Below, one piece after another: positions 12,851 through 24,726 of a stretch of DNA of 64,000 nucleotides (position 1 is its first letter; every line of letters starts with the position of its first letter). The translations under genes were made by a program, and so were the position numbers. This stretch comes from Lingula anatina (taxonomy: Eukaryota; Brachiopoda; Lingulata; Lingulida; Lingulidae), in NCBI RefSeq assembly GCF_001039355.2, contig NW_019774125.1:396032-460031 (forward strand). The letters are read 5' to 3'. The notes under the pieces are model-generated. The model did not search any database and was not told where the DNA came from. It worked only from the letters and a program-made list of their open reading frames with translations.

Positions 12851-14394
12851 TGCCCGCTGGGAAGTGTGTGAAGGCAAAAGCTAACAACAGCGCACCTGAA
12901 TTTATGAGTACCTGCGTTCTGTACTATTAATTTAACTGAAACAAATTATATTAACTTACAGTCGGTGTGTCTGGAATACTGGAAGTCAGCAAGGTCAGAA
13001 GGACCGAGACAAGTGTCACTGATAATAAGTTCGTTTACAATCGTATCAACAACAGCAGAGAGAGAGGAGGCACGTCCCCAAACAGTGACGTGTGAGATAC
13101 CAGTTGGTTTATGCTCCGCCGTAATGAGATGCGTTTCGTAATCAGTAGTAACAAACGTAACGTTCCCTTCTTTGTCTTCGTCTGAAATGTTTTGTTCATC
13201 ATTATTTAGACTGTCCTTATTTAAAAAAACTTCTCTAGGATGTTCTACAAAGATATTGGCCTCAATTTAACATGTATAATACCAAAGGCTATATCTAGTG
13301 AAGTTACACAATGTACTTTAACGTGCCAATGTAAGTACGTAAATACCGCAATTCTTTATATTAATGCATTCCTTTCTTCTCCTAAAAATAACATCAGCAG
13401 TTTACCCACCCCCCCCCCAAAAAAAAAATAATAATAATAATAATAATATTTTAGGATTATAGGATTATAAAATGACTAACGACTGCAGGTTTATTTAATT
13501 TCATATATCAAATTGTTGAATCAACCGACGATCTTTAGATCCATACTACAGGTATGTCGTGGTACTATACAATGCTTGAGTTCTAATAAAATTTTTAAAA
13601 AACGGACTTTAGAAACCTTGTCACCCAAATGTCCCTGGGTTTGCAAACGGATCGCAATAGCTTTATTAAGTCTCGTGCTTTTATGTCTAATTCACAAAGG
13701 CAGTAAAACCTACTTTTATTGAAGACGTAGTTGCCTAGAGTGCAAGTCGGCACAAGGTAACGAATGTAGCACAAGGTAACGAATGCAAGGGTCGACTTCC
13801 AGTCTGAAAATCAATAAAAGCCACGTTTTATACTGTGTGTTTCCTTAAATCAAAAATTACGGCGTAAATAAACCTGAAAAGTCGGTCCTCAAAAGGAAGG
13901 AAAAAAAACAAAATATGTACATAAAATGTGCCAGTTATTTCCTGCTTGATAGAAAATCCAGATGAAATATATATGTTAATTTATTATGATCATGGAAAGA
14001 TGGAAGAAGTGCAGTCAACACCAACTCTCTGAAAACAGTCGAACACTCGCATGGTGATAACTACACGCAAGCACGCATTTCTTGTTCTACGAAAAAACTA
14101 TGGCTACATTTATCGCAGCCAAGTGAAAATTTTAGAATATTAATTTGTTCGAGAGAAATTCATTTGTTCGATGAAGCACATAATGAAACAAGTCATCTGC
14201 TCAAAACTTGAAAACATACACATACCTTCCCCGCAGTTCCCATAACAGTACCCCATCTCCCACAGTGGTGAACTCATTAGTGTAGTCAACCCACAACCAT
14301 TTTGGGTTGAGGTTAGGTTCGTAGAATTTTATCTCGTACCATTTTCCTTGAATCTGAAGTGATAAGAAAGCCATTCAGTATATCCAATTCGATT

Positions 14395-14645
14395 CCTAAG
14401 GACCATTCCCGGACCCTATTGTACTAACTGTTAATCGATCTATCTCCGAGGAGATTCTCGCTAAATTGCAATCAATTTAGGCGCCTTAGTTGTCTGTCAC
14501 GCCTACTGAAGCTGCTGGGGGGGGGGGTAATAAATTATCGTTTTACAGCTTCAGTTGGCGTGCCAGACATCTGAGCCGCTTAAGCTGAAAGCAAAATTTA
14601 GCGAGAAATCGATCTAGGTATGGGAACCCAGTCTTAGAAGACATA
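14395..14645. mobile_element. Foldback MITE in lipocalin C intron 1
   Basis: Uninterrupted relative of the element at 885 (gene A), at the same position beside exon 2, with TCTCGCTAAATTGC and ATTTAGCGAGA near the ends and an inner hairpin around 14510-14565. Gene B lacks it. It serves as the empty site for TA-element copy 2. Confidence 0.75.
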
Positions 14646-14805
14646 CTACAATGCAAACTGAAAATAAATTCACTGCTAGGTGATCTTGCAACTTCGTTAT
14701 CAAAATGATCTGGTCCTTTCAGCTTTTCAAAGTATCATCAACTAAATAAATTCCTTTTTTCATGTATCCTTCATATCGTTTTGGTGTCTTGAACTTGTCT
14801 TGACA

Positions 14806-15244
14806 TACAAACCCAAAAACACAACTTTCAGACCGAAAATGCCCCCATTGTAATGAGGTGGAAGATGAAATTCATTTTTTCCTAAATTGCGCCCATCACG
14901 AAATTGAAAGAAAATTGCTATTCGAATGCATACCAGAGTTAAACTTGCAGGGTCTAGCAGACAAGGTCAAACAGTTTGACTTCATTCTAAACCCACCCAC
15001 TGAACAGAGTGCAATTGCAGTAGGGAATTTTGTAAGTGAAATTATGAAAAAACGTAATTAACACAAAGATTTCATGCACCTCACCTGTATATTACTACAA
15101 TGTATTTTGTATAACATTATATAGGTATAATTTTTTTCATTTATTTTTTACTATTAGTACTATCTTTCCATATGTATAATATATATATATATATAGTAGC
15201 TAGAGAGCCTCTAAATGTAAAAAAAACATTTCTGTGCTCAATAA

Positions 15245-15291
<47 letters not shown>

Positions 15292-15292
15292 T
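14806..15292 (+). pseudogene. LINE 3' fragment with (TTA)n tail
   Basis: The frame reads DRKCPHCNEVEDEIHFFLNC then HHE, a CxxC...EDEIHF..C zinc knuckle as in non-LTR retrotransposon ORFs, running to a stop at 15059-15061. About 180 bp of 3' UTR follow, then a (TTA)n tail at 15244-15290. It sits in lipocalin C intron 1, and compared with gene A (2712-2945) the corresponding intron DNA is missing. Confidence 0.75.
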
Positions 15293-17136
15293 AACTAAAA
15301 TGCAACTGTATCGTATTGTATAATGGAAAGAAATGTACGTTTTTTGTTCTCTCTCTTTAATTTTCGCACTCTATCAGAATCAGAAGCATTCATGTCTTTT
15401 TTTAACTTCAGTTTTCAAATTGTCAATATTGTAGGTTCAAAATACCTATGGTTAAAAACGCTGAATTTTTGTTATCGTCAGACTACAATATTTTCATTCT
15501 AATCAATAGAAGTACTAAATTGCCATTAAAAAAGTGGCCAATAAGCTTATTTGAATTGATGTATTTCAACATGAGCATCTACGCCTTGTAAGATCTACAA
15601 CCGCAGAAAAAAGGTGTTGAAAACATTAATGTCACGTTCAGCCTTTCTCAATTTTTTCCTATAGTTCAGTTCCTCTTTCCCGGACCTTCCTAAACAACTT
15701 CTAAAACAACTTTTGAAAACCTACCTGGCTGTCGTCAAACTCATTCATGCTTGATACTACCCGTCCATCATCACACCGTCCATCAACCGATCTTGCGAAG
15801 CAAACGGTCGTGACGACAGGCGGTTAGACGATTTATATAAAAATGCGTCCACAGGTCATAAGACACATATAATATATTCACCACATTCAACTAAAATAGA
15901 TTTCCCTCATATCAAATTATATCTGTCACTTTCCACACAATCGGCTATTCTAGCTTCATAAATTGCCCTCTTTTCAGACAAATCGCACATATGTAATTAA
16001 AAAAATTGATAAAAGGCCAGCATTTAATACCTAAATGCCGTAGCATGAACATTTAACGAGTGTGTGTGTATGTGCTGGTAAGGATAGAACATCTAATTCC
16101 CCGTCAACAGAGTTTTTACAATGCTGTACATCTACGTAGTTTTTTCTTGTCTTTCGACAACCGACATCTGCAATGTAGGTACTCTTCATTAACTTGTTGT
16201 GCACTTTTTGCAATAATTAGTTTCTCAAGTCCCTCCCACTTTTTAATGTCCAAAATGAAATAAATAAAACTTATATAATGATACTTGTAGCATTGAAACC
16301 CAAGAGGATAAAAACGATAAATGCAAAACTGACAAACCGTTGCATGACGTCATGCAATTAAAGCAAAAAAGAATTTAAGAGAAACCCCTTTATATTTTAC
16401 CTTTTTAGAATAAGGTTGAAATGTAGCCTGTCTTAAGAACGATCGTGCTTGTTAAATGCAAAAAAAAAACTTTTGAATTTGTAATATTTTGACTTTGCAA
16501 ATCAAAAGATTTCAACCACTTACATTTTTATGTTTAAAATTATCGGTTTAAAAAAGTAAACAGACTGGTTTTGAAAGCATATATCCTGCTTTAAATTGGT
16601 ATATATATTGTTTCTTTACAGGGGTGCAAGGTTAAGAAGACTCACATAGTTTCTAATATTTGAGAAAAGATAAGTTTTACTTTTTTTTAATCATCTGCTG
16701 AGTTTAAGTGCCTTAGTTCTGATGGTAACTGATTCCATTCCTGCTGGTTCACCTATTCAAAAGATTTTTCTCTAAATGTTTTGAGCCTTGCAATAGATAA
16801 TAAACAGGAAGATAAAGTGGAAATCTGTAATTCGCTAAACACAAATGCATATAAAAAGTTTTGTAAAAGTGGGAGAAATAAATTACTTTTTTCATTGAAG
16901 CACCGTTCTATTTTGCTTTTTCTGTAAATGATGTAATTAGAATCGTAAGTAAAAAAAAAAAAAAGAATCGTAAGTAACTTATCTCTATAGTAAACCATAA
17001 GGCAGGGCGACTTTTACCATGCTTTTCGAGCATTTCATATCTTTATCTGTGATAGACAACTAGTCAACATGTATATTGTTTGCACACAAGAAACTTTATT
17101 CTGAATGTTCAATACTATAGAACTAGTTTATTGATA

Positions 17137-17175
17137 ATTATAGTCGATATAGGAATTGCCTATATCGACTATAAT
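17137..17175. repeat. Perfect 17-bp hairpin at duplication breakpoint
   Basis: ATTATAGTCGATATAGG, a 5-nt loop AATTG, then the exact reverse complement. In the parental copy (5037-5065) only the left arm exists. Confidence 0.9.
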
Positions 17176-17391
17176 CACAGTCGACTATGAATCAAACTTC
17201 AGTGCAAGCCTACTTTTACCTACAGGATGAGACCAGACTGAAAATCAAAACAGACAAGCTAAGATTTTCAAAAACAAAGAAAATGATGTCATAAAAAATA
17301 GAAAAAAAAATTAAAAAAATTAATAAGACTTTTAAAAAAGAAAACAATTTAAAAAAGCATTGGTAACTATAGTTACCCCTCCATAAAAAAC

Positions 17392-17425
17392 AAACAAACA
17401 AACAAACAAACAAACAAACAAACAT

Positions 17426-17456
<31 letters not shown>

Positions 17457-17540
17457 AGCAAACAGACAAATAAACAAACAGACAGACAGACAGACAGACG
17501 AACAAACAAACAGACAGACAAACAAACAGACAAAAAAACA
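17392..17540. repeat. (CAAA)n/(CAGA)n microsatellite
   Basis: Interleaved runs of CAAA and CAGA. Long frames on the minus strand here (Ser-Val-Cys-Leu-Phe repeats) are translation of the satellite. Confidence 0.95.
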
Positions 17541-17773
17541 ATCCTCACACAATCCTCACGTAAAAGAGAACCCTGGCGTCCATCTCTAACTACTCACGCT
17601 ATAGACATTTGATTACATGTACCACTTGTTGGAAATGAATATACATGACATAAATAAAACGGAAAATAAAACGAACCATTTTATCAAAACAACACACACG
17701 TGGTGTGACCCGCATTGATAAGTAACGCAGTTCTGTGCACTTAATTTAACTCAAACAAATTATATTAACTTAC

Positions 17774-17956
17774 GGTTGATGTGACTGGCATTGTGGAAGG
17801 CACCAAAGTCAGAAGAACCGAGACAAGTTTCACTGATAATAAGTTGGTCTACAAGCGCAGTGACATTAGCAGAGAGAGAGGAGGCACGTCCCCAAACAGT
17901 GACGTGGGAGACACCGGTTGGTTTATGCTCCGCCGTAATGAATTACGTGTTGTAAT
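17774..17956 (-). pseudogene. Lipocalin D, truncated exon 4 remnant
   Basis: Nearly identical to the 3' two thirds of gene B exon 4, including its splice donor, but homology stops at 17956 inside the exon. It has no start, no GxW exon and no acceptor. It is the broken end of the segmental duplication. Confidence 0.85.
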
Positions 17957-17959
17957 ACA

Positions 17960-18885
17960 GAGTAAGAGTACTGAGAATTCCCCCTTGCTCACAACCAAAT
18001 GCGTTCACCAGGTATGCGTGATAGTACATGCATCCGCACTTCGGCTGTAATATGCTATACATATTGTATTGCTCATCACGCAGGGGTGGATTTTAATTTC
18101 AAGAGGGGACCAGAAATCGAAGGGGTGGGATCAGAACCACTCTGACCCCATCTCTAAATCTGCCACTGTTGCGAATTAAGGTACACTTATGTTTGAGGTT
18201 CAGTAGAAAGGTATAATATTTGCAAATGTACGGATGAAGAAGGAGCTACATGTACAGATCATCAAGACAATGATGTGTGAGAATATTTGTGAGATTTTGT
18301 TTGAAAGAGTGTGTTTATGCGATACCAAGAATAAACCTGTTTTAATCTTTGACTTTTGTCATCAGACAGCATAACAATACAATACAACACGTCTTGATGA
18401 GATATAGTGGCGGTAAACTTTAAAAAAGAAATGCTAAACAAAATACAATAGAAAGATAATTTCAAAGTAGAGTTTACAAAAACATTTCGTCCAGAACTGA
18501 AGGCCAATTACGGTAATACAGTTGTGACAATATCTTTAAATATTATTAGTAAAACTTTAGGTTAATTACGGTTATAAAGGTAAGGCAATTTAAATAACGC
18601 TTTCGTACTAAGCTTAAGAACAATACGGTATTACTATACTAAATTTAAGTACATTACTGTACTAAATTTAAGAACATTTACGGTACTAGTCAAACAAACG
18701 TTAATTCTTACAAGAAGTGGTGTCACCGGCTAAAACGTGCGAAGCACTACTGAAAACGTGCTACCGATTGGCAAAGTCCTACAAATCTACACATAGTGTA
18801 TTTTACATTCTCCACACACACACACATACACACACATACGCACACACCCGATCTGCCTTTAAATGGTTTAGTGCTACATTTTCAG
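17960..18885. other. Intergenic, no gene seen
   Basis: AT-rich DNA with a short internal repeat (TACTAAATTTAAGTACATTA-like words, 18600-18690) and a CA repeat at 18815-18848. The missing N-terminal exons of the transporter were sought here and not found. Confidence 0.5.
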
Positions 18886-21247
18886 GTATGAGATGGGCAT
18901 GCGTCGGAGCCAGTTTTCTAGTCGCCGCGGGGGCTGCATGCCGTTGCATTACAATGGAACCAAGAATGGCAACATGGTAAGGCGCTGTGCAGAGAGGTCG
19001 AATGATCACCTGATTCATCCAACAGCACAGATTTAATACGTAACACTTTTAAATTACAAAATGTGGTGTTATAGACTGTGACCATCACGTACTGAACCTT
19101 CTCGCGTTTCTCGTTGTTTTCACACTCCAGAGAGTACATGTCGCTTTATTTGCATATGCAGTAACATTAACTGGTGTGAACCGTTGAGACCATTCATTCT
19201 TTGATTATAACTTATTCGGGTAAAACGCATGTCAGGGTCAAGGTTTTCAACCCACAAAACGCACTAAAAAGACCTCAATTATATGTATATAATTTTTTTT
19301 CAATTCTATATGCTGATCCATGTTGGGCACGTACTAAACGGTCTCTCTGGCGGGGTTTGCTGTGCGGCGGGCCCTCTGTTGTCCAATGTCTGGTTTCCCG
19401 TGTCACAGAGAACCACCGTCACTGCCGCCGTGACAGTGTTCACATTACTTGGAGGTGCCTTGTCATTCATTATAGGTAAATACCAATAACTGACTTAATT
19501 GCAATCCATTGTTTTATCTGTAATTTTGGATTAAATAGTCAACATGTGAGCGGAGAGAAAATACAGCAAATGTACTTAGCCGTTGTGACAGGAATGATAG
19601 TCCACTAGGAACCGTACGTAGCCCCTTCCCCATTACTTTGAACAGGTGACATTCGTCTAACCCCTGGAGAGTCTCACTAAATAACTTAACCGGCTTAAAT
19701 GTCTGTCACGCCTACCGAACTAGCTAGGGTAAAGATAATTACCCCCTAACAGCTCTACTAGGCGTGACAGACATTTAAACCGGTTACGTTGATAGCAATT
19801 TAGTGAGACTCCCCAGGGAGATAGATCAGTCCAAATATCTGTGGGAATGGTCCTTAAGCTCAAAGACCTATAAGACCTAAAACGTTTTTTGTTAAAACAG
19901 ACTGAACACAACCTCAGGGGCATGTTAAATTTAACATCTTCTTCAATTATTTTTCCTCTGAAAGCAAAGGAATGTTGAATCCAAGAAAAATATCATTTGA
20001 CACAGTAACATTACATCAATTAATAATTAAAGCGGTAAAGTGAATTTTAAAGTTGTCGGTGCAAGAGGGTTTTTATTTCTCATTTTAGCTCCTTTGGCCG
20101 TTCGAAAACCGACGTGTGTGGAAAACTGTAGCAGTTTCGTCGAAGAGTCCAACATAACATAGTAAACATTATATTCCCTCACATTGTTTTTCAATAATCC
20201 ATTGTGCTCTGTCTGGTCGTGAATTAAAGAGCGACACACAGCACCTGTGTAACAGCAATGGAAGTCCTCTACCGAAGCAGGGTCTTAGGATAATTAGGTC
20301 GACAGTAATCTGCATATAACAAGAAAAGCGCTGGTGAATGTATTACTTACCTCCGTGAATACGCATTTCTAGTTCATTCCTTCAATTGCATTTCTTCTGT
20401 TCAAAGGGAAACATTCTCCTATATTTGTTTTTTGTTTGTTGTTGTCGTTTTTCTTGGCTGTCGTAAAAGTCGTAGATCGATCTATCCCCCTGGGGAGTCT
20501 CACTAAATTGCTGTCAGCTTAACCGGCTTAAATGTCTGTCCCGCCTACTAAAAGCTGTAAAGGGGTAATTAACTTTTGTGCGCGCTCGGCTCCCGGAAGC
20601 AGACAGCAAATTAGCGTGAACCCCCAGGGAGTTAGGTCGATCCAGATGGATCGATTTAAATCTGTGGGAACCCTGTCACAGAGTTGAACAGATTGCCAAT
20701 ACCACTGAGATCCGTGCATGATTCGTATCCACGTTTCAGTGATATATCTGTAGAAGAGGTATCTTGGGACATTCACAGACTTATGTTCATTGGTAAGCAT
20801 TTTGAAGTAGTGAGCAACAGGACTCGCAGAAAACAGAAAGTCACATAAACGTATATAGGCCAAATATCATACTCAGATGGAGAGCATCTAATGCTTTTAG
20901 CGCTTTGCCTCCATTTCCTATGAATAAACATTGTTTTAAAAAATCATACTCAGTAATCAGTATATTAAATGGAGAATAATATTAACATCTATCTAAGCAT
21001 TCCGTAAGTGAAGTGCGGGATTCAAGCAGATATCTTTCATTATTATTTCCACGTTTACTTATCTGCTTTTCTATAATTGGTCGAATTCAATTTATTTCTT
21101 CATTTCAGAGGCAGGCGTCTGTGTGGCCGTATTTGTCAGCATGCTGCTGTATTTTCCCGCCAAACCTCCAACGCCTCCCAGTGTATCCGCATCCAAGAAG
21201 AGAGTGGACTACCGGAGAGGCGTTTTTACCTTGCTACGGTATCCCCT

Positions 21248-21294
<47 letters not shown>

Positions 21295-21382
21295 AAGCCC
21301 CCCTAAAATCCTGCACAAATCACACTGCTTTTCAAAAATTTTCTTAAAGACTGCAGCGCACCCTGTGGTCAGAGATTACTCT

Positions 21383-21419
<37 letters not shown>

Positions 21420-23825
21420 CGCGCGCTACTGTGACGAAAGGTGACGAAAAATATACTATTGTTTAAAATTGGCATAGGCCTTTACCCTCCGTGTTACTGT
21501 TTTGTTGCAGAAAATACCAAGTGTTTGCCATCGGCGTCCCATACGCATTAACGGGGGTGTATGGGTCCTGGATGTCGTTACTAGGCGTTATTCTTCAAGA
21601 CAAAGTGTCACAGGTAAGCCCTGCTGCTTACTAATGTTCAATCACATTCCAAAGTTTACTATGCGATATTGATCCTGTTTCATCTAAAGTGTACATTTTA
21701 AAAAGCCTTTTTCTTCCTTTAATCTTGAATTAACTTCGAAATAAATATTTCATTGCTTGTAGGATGAGGCAGCGTATTTAGGTTTCTGGAGTTCAATTGC
21801 TGGAATTTTGGTAGCAGTTCTTTTTGCAAGGTATGTTTGATAAAATAATTCGTTTCGTTTAAGCTACCTTTTTTAATGTGAACAGTGAACCACGTGTTGT
21901 TGTAATTGTTGCAAAAAACTTGTTAAGATGTCAGTTTGCTTTTGTTGATAGTAAAAATAAAACTGTTATTACTACTCGGGTACGTGTCTTTCTAGGATCT
22001 CTGATTTATTTGCTGGTCACTTAAAGGCCGCAGTTCTCATACTGCTATTTGTGTCTGCCGGGTCGTACACTTGGTTTGCTGCTTTGATAGAAACGTTTGT
22101 TTTGCCACCTGTTCCTGGATGGATTGGTAATTACTGTTTTGTTCTTGTTCTTCCTATGCAAATCATCATCATCATCATCATCATCTTCATCTTCATCCCA
22201 GTCTGTCACACCACTGCTGGTAGATGGCCTTCAAAGACTTCTCCGCGCTCGAAGGTTTTGTGCAGCGTGCTGTCATGCTGAACAGAGTTCAACCGTAATA
22301 TCTCACCACGCTGGTTCAGTGCGACCCGGGTATATGCTTGATGCCCGATTGTTCAAGCATCAGGACTATATACCCTCTACCAGGACGACAGATTGATTTT
22401 TCACAGATATTCACAGATATCTCTATAGATAAATAGACAGTCATTTTGGCTCTCGATTCAGCAAAAAATGTCCACAATAATAACTGCGGCCCTGGTAGAG
22501 GGCAAGGACTATATACGTATGCTGCAGGTTTTTCCAAAGTTGCACTTTACTCTTGGCAAGCTAAATGACCTGACGCGAGCAAATGGCCTAGTTTTCATTT
22601 TCTAAAAAAAAAAAAAATGAAGAAAGAATTTTCAGGCTGTTTTGTAATCCAGGTCAGAGCGTTGCGCTTGGTATCTGGCTTATTCGAAACAATAGAAACG
22701 GCGCTTATCTTGTTTTCAAGATTACTTCACTTTTTGCAAACTCACACAATTCGTTAATGCGTAGCTGATTACTATACATTCTTGTTAGCGTCTTATTTTA
22801 GTCCTCTTATCACACCTTCGAGTCACTCGATCGATTACCTGCCACTTTAAAGTAATGTCGTACAATCTCAATTGAGTCATAACAAACAAACCAACAAATA
22901 AATAAATAAATAAATAAACAAATAACTGCCTGGACTGGCCAAATACCAATCAACCTATATGTTGTATCTCTCATTGGTGTTCTTAATATATCTTTGACTG
23001 CTTGATTTGCTGATTTTCTGAAAGTGATAAAATGTTTTCTTAATTACATGCGTCTCTGCTTACAATTCAGAATAAAAACATATCTATCTATTTATCTCAC
23101 ATTGCTCAGATCATTGGACATCTTTATGTATGCAAAAATTACGTCTTGTTTCTTTCAGCGATGACCTACATCTCTATCATCCTGGGAGGCATTTGTGAGA
23201 TAGCACTTCAGCCGTTTGGGCTGGAGCTGGCGTGTGAGGCGAGTTATCCCGTGGCCGAAGGGGTCACTGCTGGATTACTGACCGCGCTGTACAACGGGGT
23301 GGCGGTCATCTTCTTCTTCTCGTTTATGATACCTCAAGTTGGTAGGTAAAGCATAATGCTTGTCGCCTCCTGCCCCCCCTTCCCCCCGAAGACATCACGA
23401 CACACACACACTCGCACACACAAAGATATAATTTTCAGGTGTTAATGCGCCTTTCTTACAACATGTACTAGGCGGACAAATTTAACGTTTCATACATGCA
23501 CGGCATCAATCAAAATGTTTTCAGAATAGAAAATTACGAGTTTTGTAGATCAGCCTGATAGTAAAAAAAAATTACTTTAAGTAAATGTTCATTCTCAGCT
23601 TTACATTTAACTCATTTTTTCTCTAGTCTTTGCGAATGATATACCTAACATCATTATTTTGTCGCGTATCCAGATATCCAGTGATATACCTAACATCATT
23701 ATTTTGTCGTGTATTCAGATATCCAGTACATGAACTGGGTCCTGGTAGCAGCAGTTGTTGTCAGTATACCTCTCACCATCAGCTATAGGGAGAGTTACCG
23801 GAGACTTAGCTTAGACAGCCGCTGA
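18886..23825 (+). CDS. SLC49A4: SLC49A4/DIRC2-type MFS transporter (N-terminal exons not seen)
   Basis: Twelve-helix facilitator of the SLC49 (FLVCR) family; the vertebrate member is lysosomal and reported to move pyridoxine. Nine exons join in frame: 18886-18976, 19312-19475, 20682-20792, 21109-21238, 21511-21613, 21763-21830, 21996-22126, 23159-23341, 23719-23825. Signature stretches are GMRWACVGASFLV, HVGHVLNGLSGG, YFPAKPPTPPS, YPVAEGVTAGLL and ESYRRLSLDSR at the C-terminus. About 362 residues are present against about 480 in human, so the first helices are missing. The 111-nt exon 3 was found by hand from phase and similarity of its loop end. The exon at 19312 lacks an AG acceptor. A poly(A) signal lies near 24184. 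Confidence 0.85.
19600..19860. mobile_element. Foldback MITE in SLC49A4 intron
   Basis: Long near-palindrome. AGTCTCACTAAAT, ACCGGCTTAAATGTCTGTCACGCC and their complements pair across a centre near 19740; it ends ATCTGTGGGAATGGTCC. Same family as the elements at 885, 14395, 20472, 38021 and 53667. Confidence 0.75.
20472..20670. mobile_element. Foldback MITE abutting an exon acceptor
   Basis: Family member ending GATCGATTTAAATCTGTGGGAA. The end lies 11 nt before the SLC49A4 exon at 20682, so the acceptor's upstream region is element-derived. Confidence 0.75.
21247..21416. repeat. (TC)n and (GT)n microsatellites
   Basis: TC run at 21247-21290 and GT run at 21384-21414, both in the intron following the YFPAKPP exon. 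Confidence 0.95.
22371..22504. mobile_element. 134-bp MITE, 14-bp TIR, 9-bp target duplication
   Basis: Ends TACCCTCTACCAGG and CCTGGTAGAGGGCA, flanked by AGGACTATA on both sides (22362-22370 and 22505-22513). A 9-bp duplication is typical of Mutator-like elements (inference). It has no coding capacity. A relative lies at 32003-32145. Confidence 0.8.
23638..23727 (+). repeat. 45-bp tandem duplication carrying the last splice acceptor
   Basis: Two copies of a 45-bp unit (23638-23682 and 23683-23727) differing at two positions. Each contains a CAG acceptor followed by ATATCCAGT, the start of the last SLC49A4 exon. Use of the upstream acceptor would read ATATCCAGTGA and stop after three codons, so only the downstream one gives the full C-terminus. 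Confidence 0.9.
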
Positions 23826-24189
23826 TGGAGCCACATCTCTCCGTCTTTCTGTCGGCAACTTACCCTCTGATATAGGGTCTTCGGCTATCTTGAATGAATG
23901 GATTGAAAATAAACAAACCTGGAGACTTCTTTGGGTTCCAAGAAAAGTCTTAGCTACAGAGCCTATCTTCGTTTCCCACCAGGTTTTTCAACCGCAAACG
24001 CATTTAACCAGTCTTAAATATATATTTAAAATACATTCATTCTGTGTGTACTTAAACTTAGCTTCTCGCAGGCGATGTTGCTAACTGACGAGAAGTGGAA
24101 TCGTCCTCAAAATGCAACTAAATTGTAATAATTGATAACAAATTAGGCCTTATTAATTGAATACATCGATGATTGTAAAATGGAAAATA

Positions 24190-24726
24190 AAGTTCATTAA
24201 TGACTTGTTCACATCTGTCTTGTAATAACCTTTTTTATGCTATGCTAACGAGTAAAACATATGAGTCATCCCGAAAGCACAAATGATTGATTTTTGGATT
24301 TAACATATGACAGAATTACATCTTTCATTCTTTTGTGTCATGCATTTGAAAAACATTAATGTATTAAAGAATGAATTGTTATGAACATATATCAACAATG
24401 TATTTGTACCGCCCCATCCCCACGAAAAAAAAAAGAATGAAAAAAAAAAGAAAAAAGCAAGAAAAAAAATTCTTCACGAATTAAACAGTGTACAAATGGC
24501 AAATGGATTTCTTTAACAATAGCAGATCAATTGTTGACTTTTCCCTACGCTTTTCCAATTTGCTTTACACAATTGTCCGCCTAGATTTATACGTCAAACG
24601 CAATACGTCTTCTTCTTAGTGTGACGTCATAAAACATGTGACGTGTCGTTTGTTTATAGTTTCATAGCGCATTTCGCATTTCGGCAACATGGATGTTGCT
24701 GTGTATTGCTTCGCGTATATTTTACG
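24190..24726. other. Intergenic, putative promoter of the following gene
   Basis: A-rich tracts at 24428-24470, then TGACGTCA at 24620, a CRE-like palindrome, and a second TGACGT at 24640, about 100 bp before the ATG at 24727. Promoter role is inference. Confidence 0.35.

Larger units (their letters stand above)
7700..12950. other. Intergenic block between lipocalin B and C, no gene seen
   Basis: Apart from the degenerate repeats, a LINE fragment and a CAACGTTG repeat, I see homopolymer and simple tracts (C runs at 9730 and 9906, A run at 11753, G run at 11971, T run at 12149, AAAT run at 11361, TA at 12590). Short frames at 8453-8671 and 11127-11369 have no splice context or known motif. 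Confidence 0.5.
12960..15816 (-). pseudogene. Lipocalin gene C, disrupted copy
   Basis: Exons 2 (14226-14353) and 4 (12960-13234) are intact and spliceable, with GKWYEI, TTDYETHLI and VWGRASSLS. Exon 1 (remnant 15725-15816) has lost about 75 bp containing the start codon and most of the signal peptide, and an indel alters the CDC motif. Exon 3 (about 13693-13804) contains an internal repeat of CAAGGTAACGAATG and is frameshifted to a stop. A LINE fragment replaces part of intron 1. Exon 4 codons still look constrained, so inactivation may be recent. Confidence 0.8.
15293..17956. repeat. Segmental duplication of 2950-5525
   Basis: 15293-17150 follows 2950-5060 closely, including lipocalin exon 1 and downstream intergenic DNA. 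17580-17956 follows 5140-5525. Between them lie a 17-bp hairpin and a CAAA/CAGA microsatellite. The copied block stops abruptly inside lipocalin exon 4. Confidence 0.8.

Noticed and set aside
17392-17540. CRISPR-like regular repeats
   Set aside because: Simple tetranucleotide runs with no spacers; eukaryotic context.
17216-17548. Long minus-strand frame rich in Ser-Val-Cys-Leu-Phe
   Set aside because: Direct translation of the CAAA/CAGA microsatellite.
12153-21416. Homopolymer and dinucleotide tracts as regulatory sites
   Set aside because: Ordinary microsatellites without other support.
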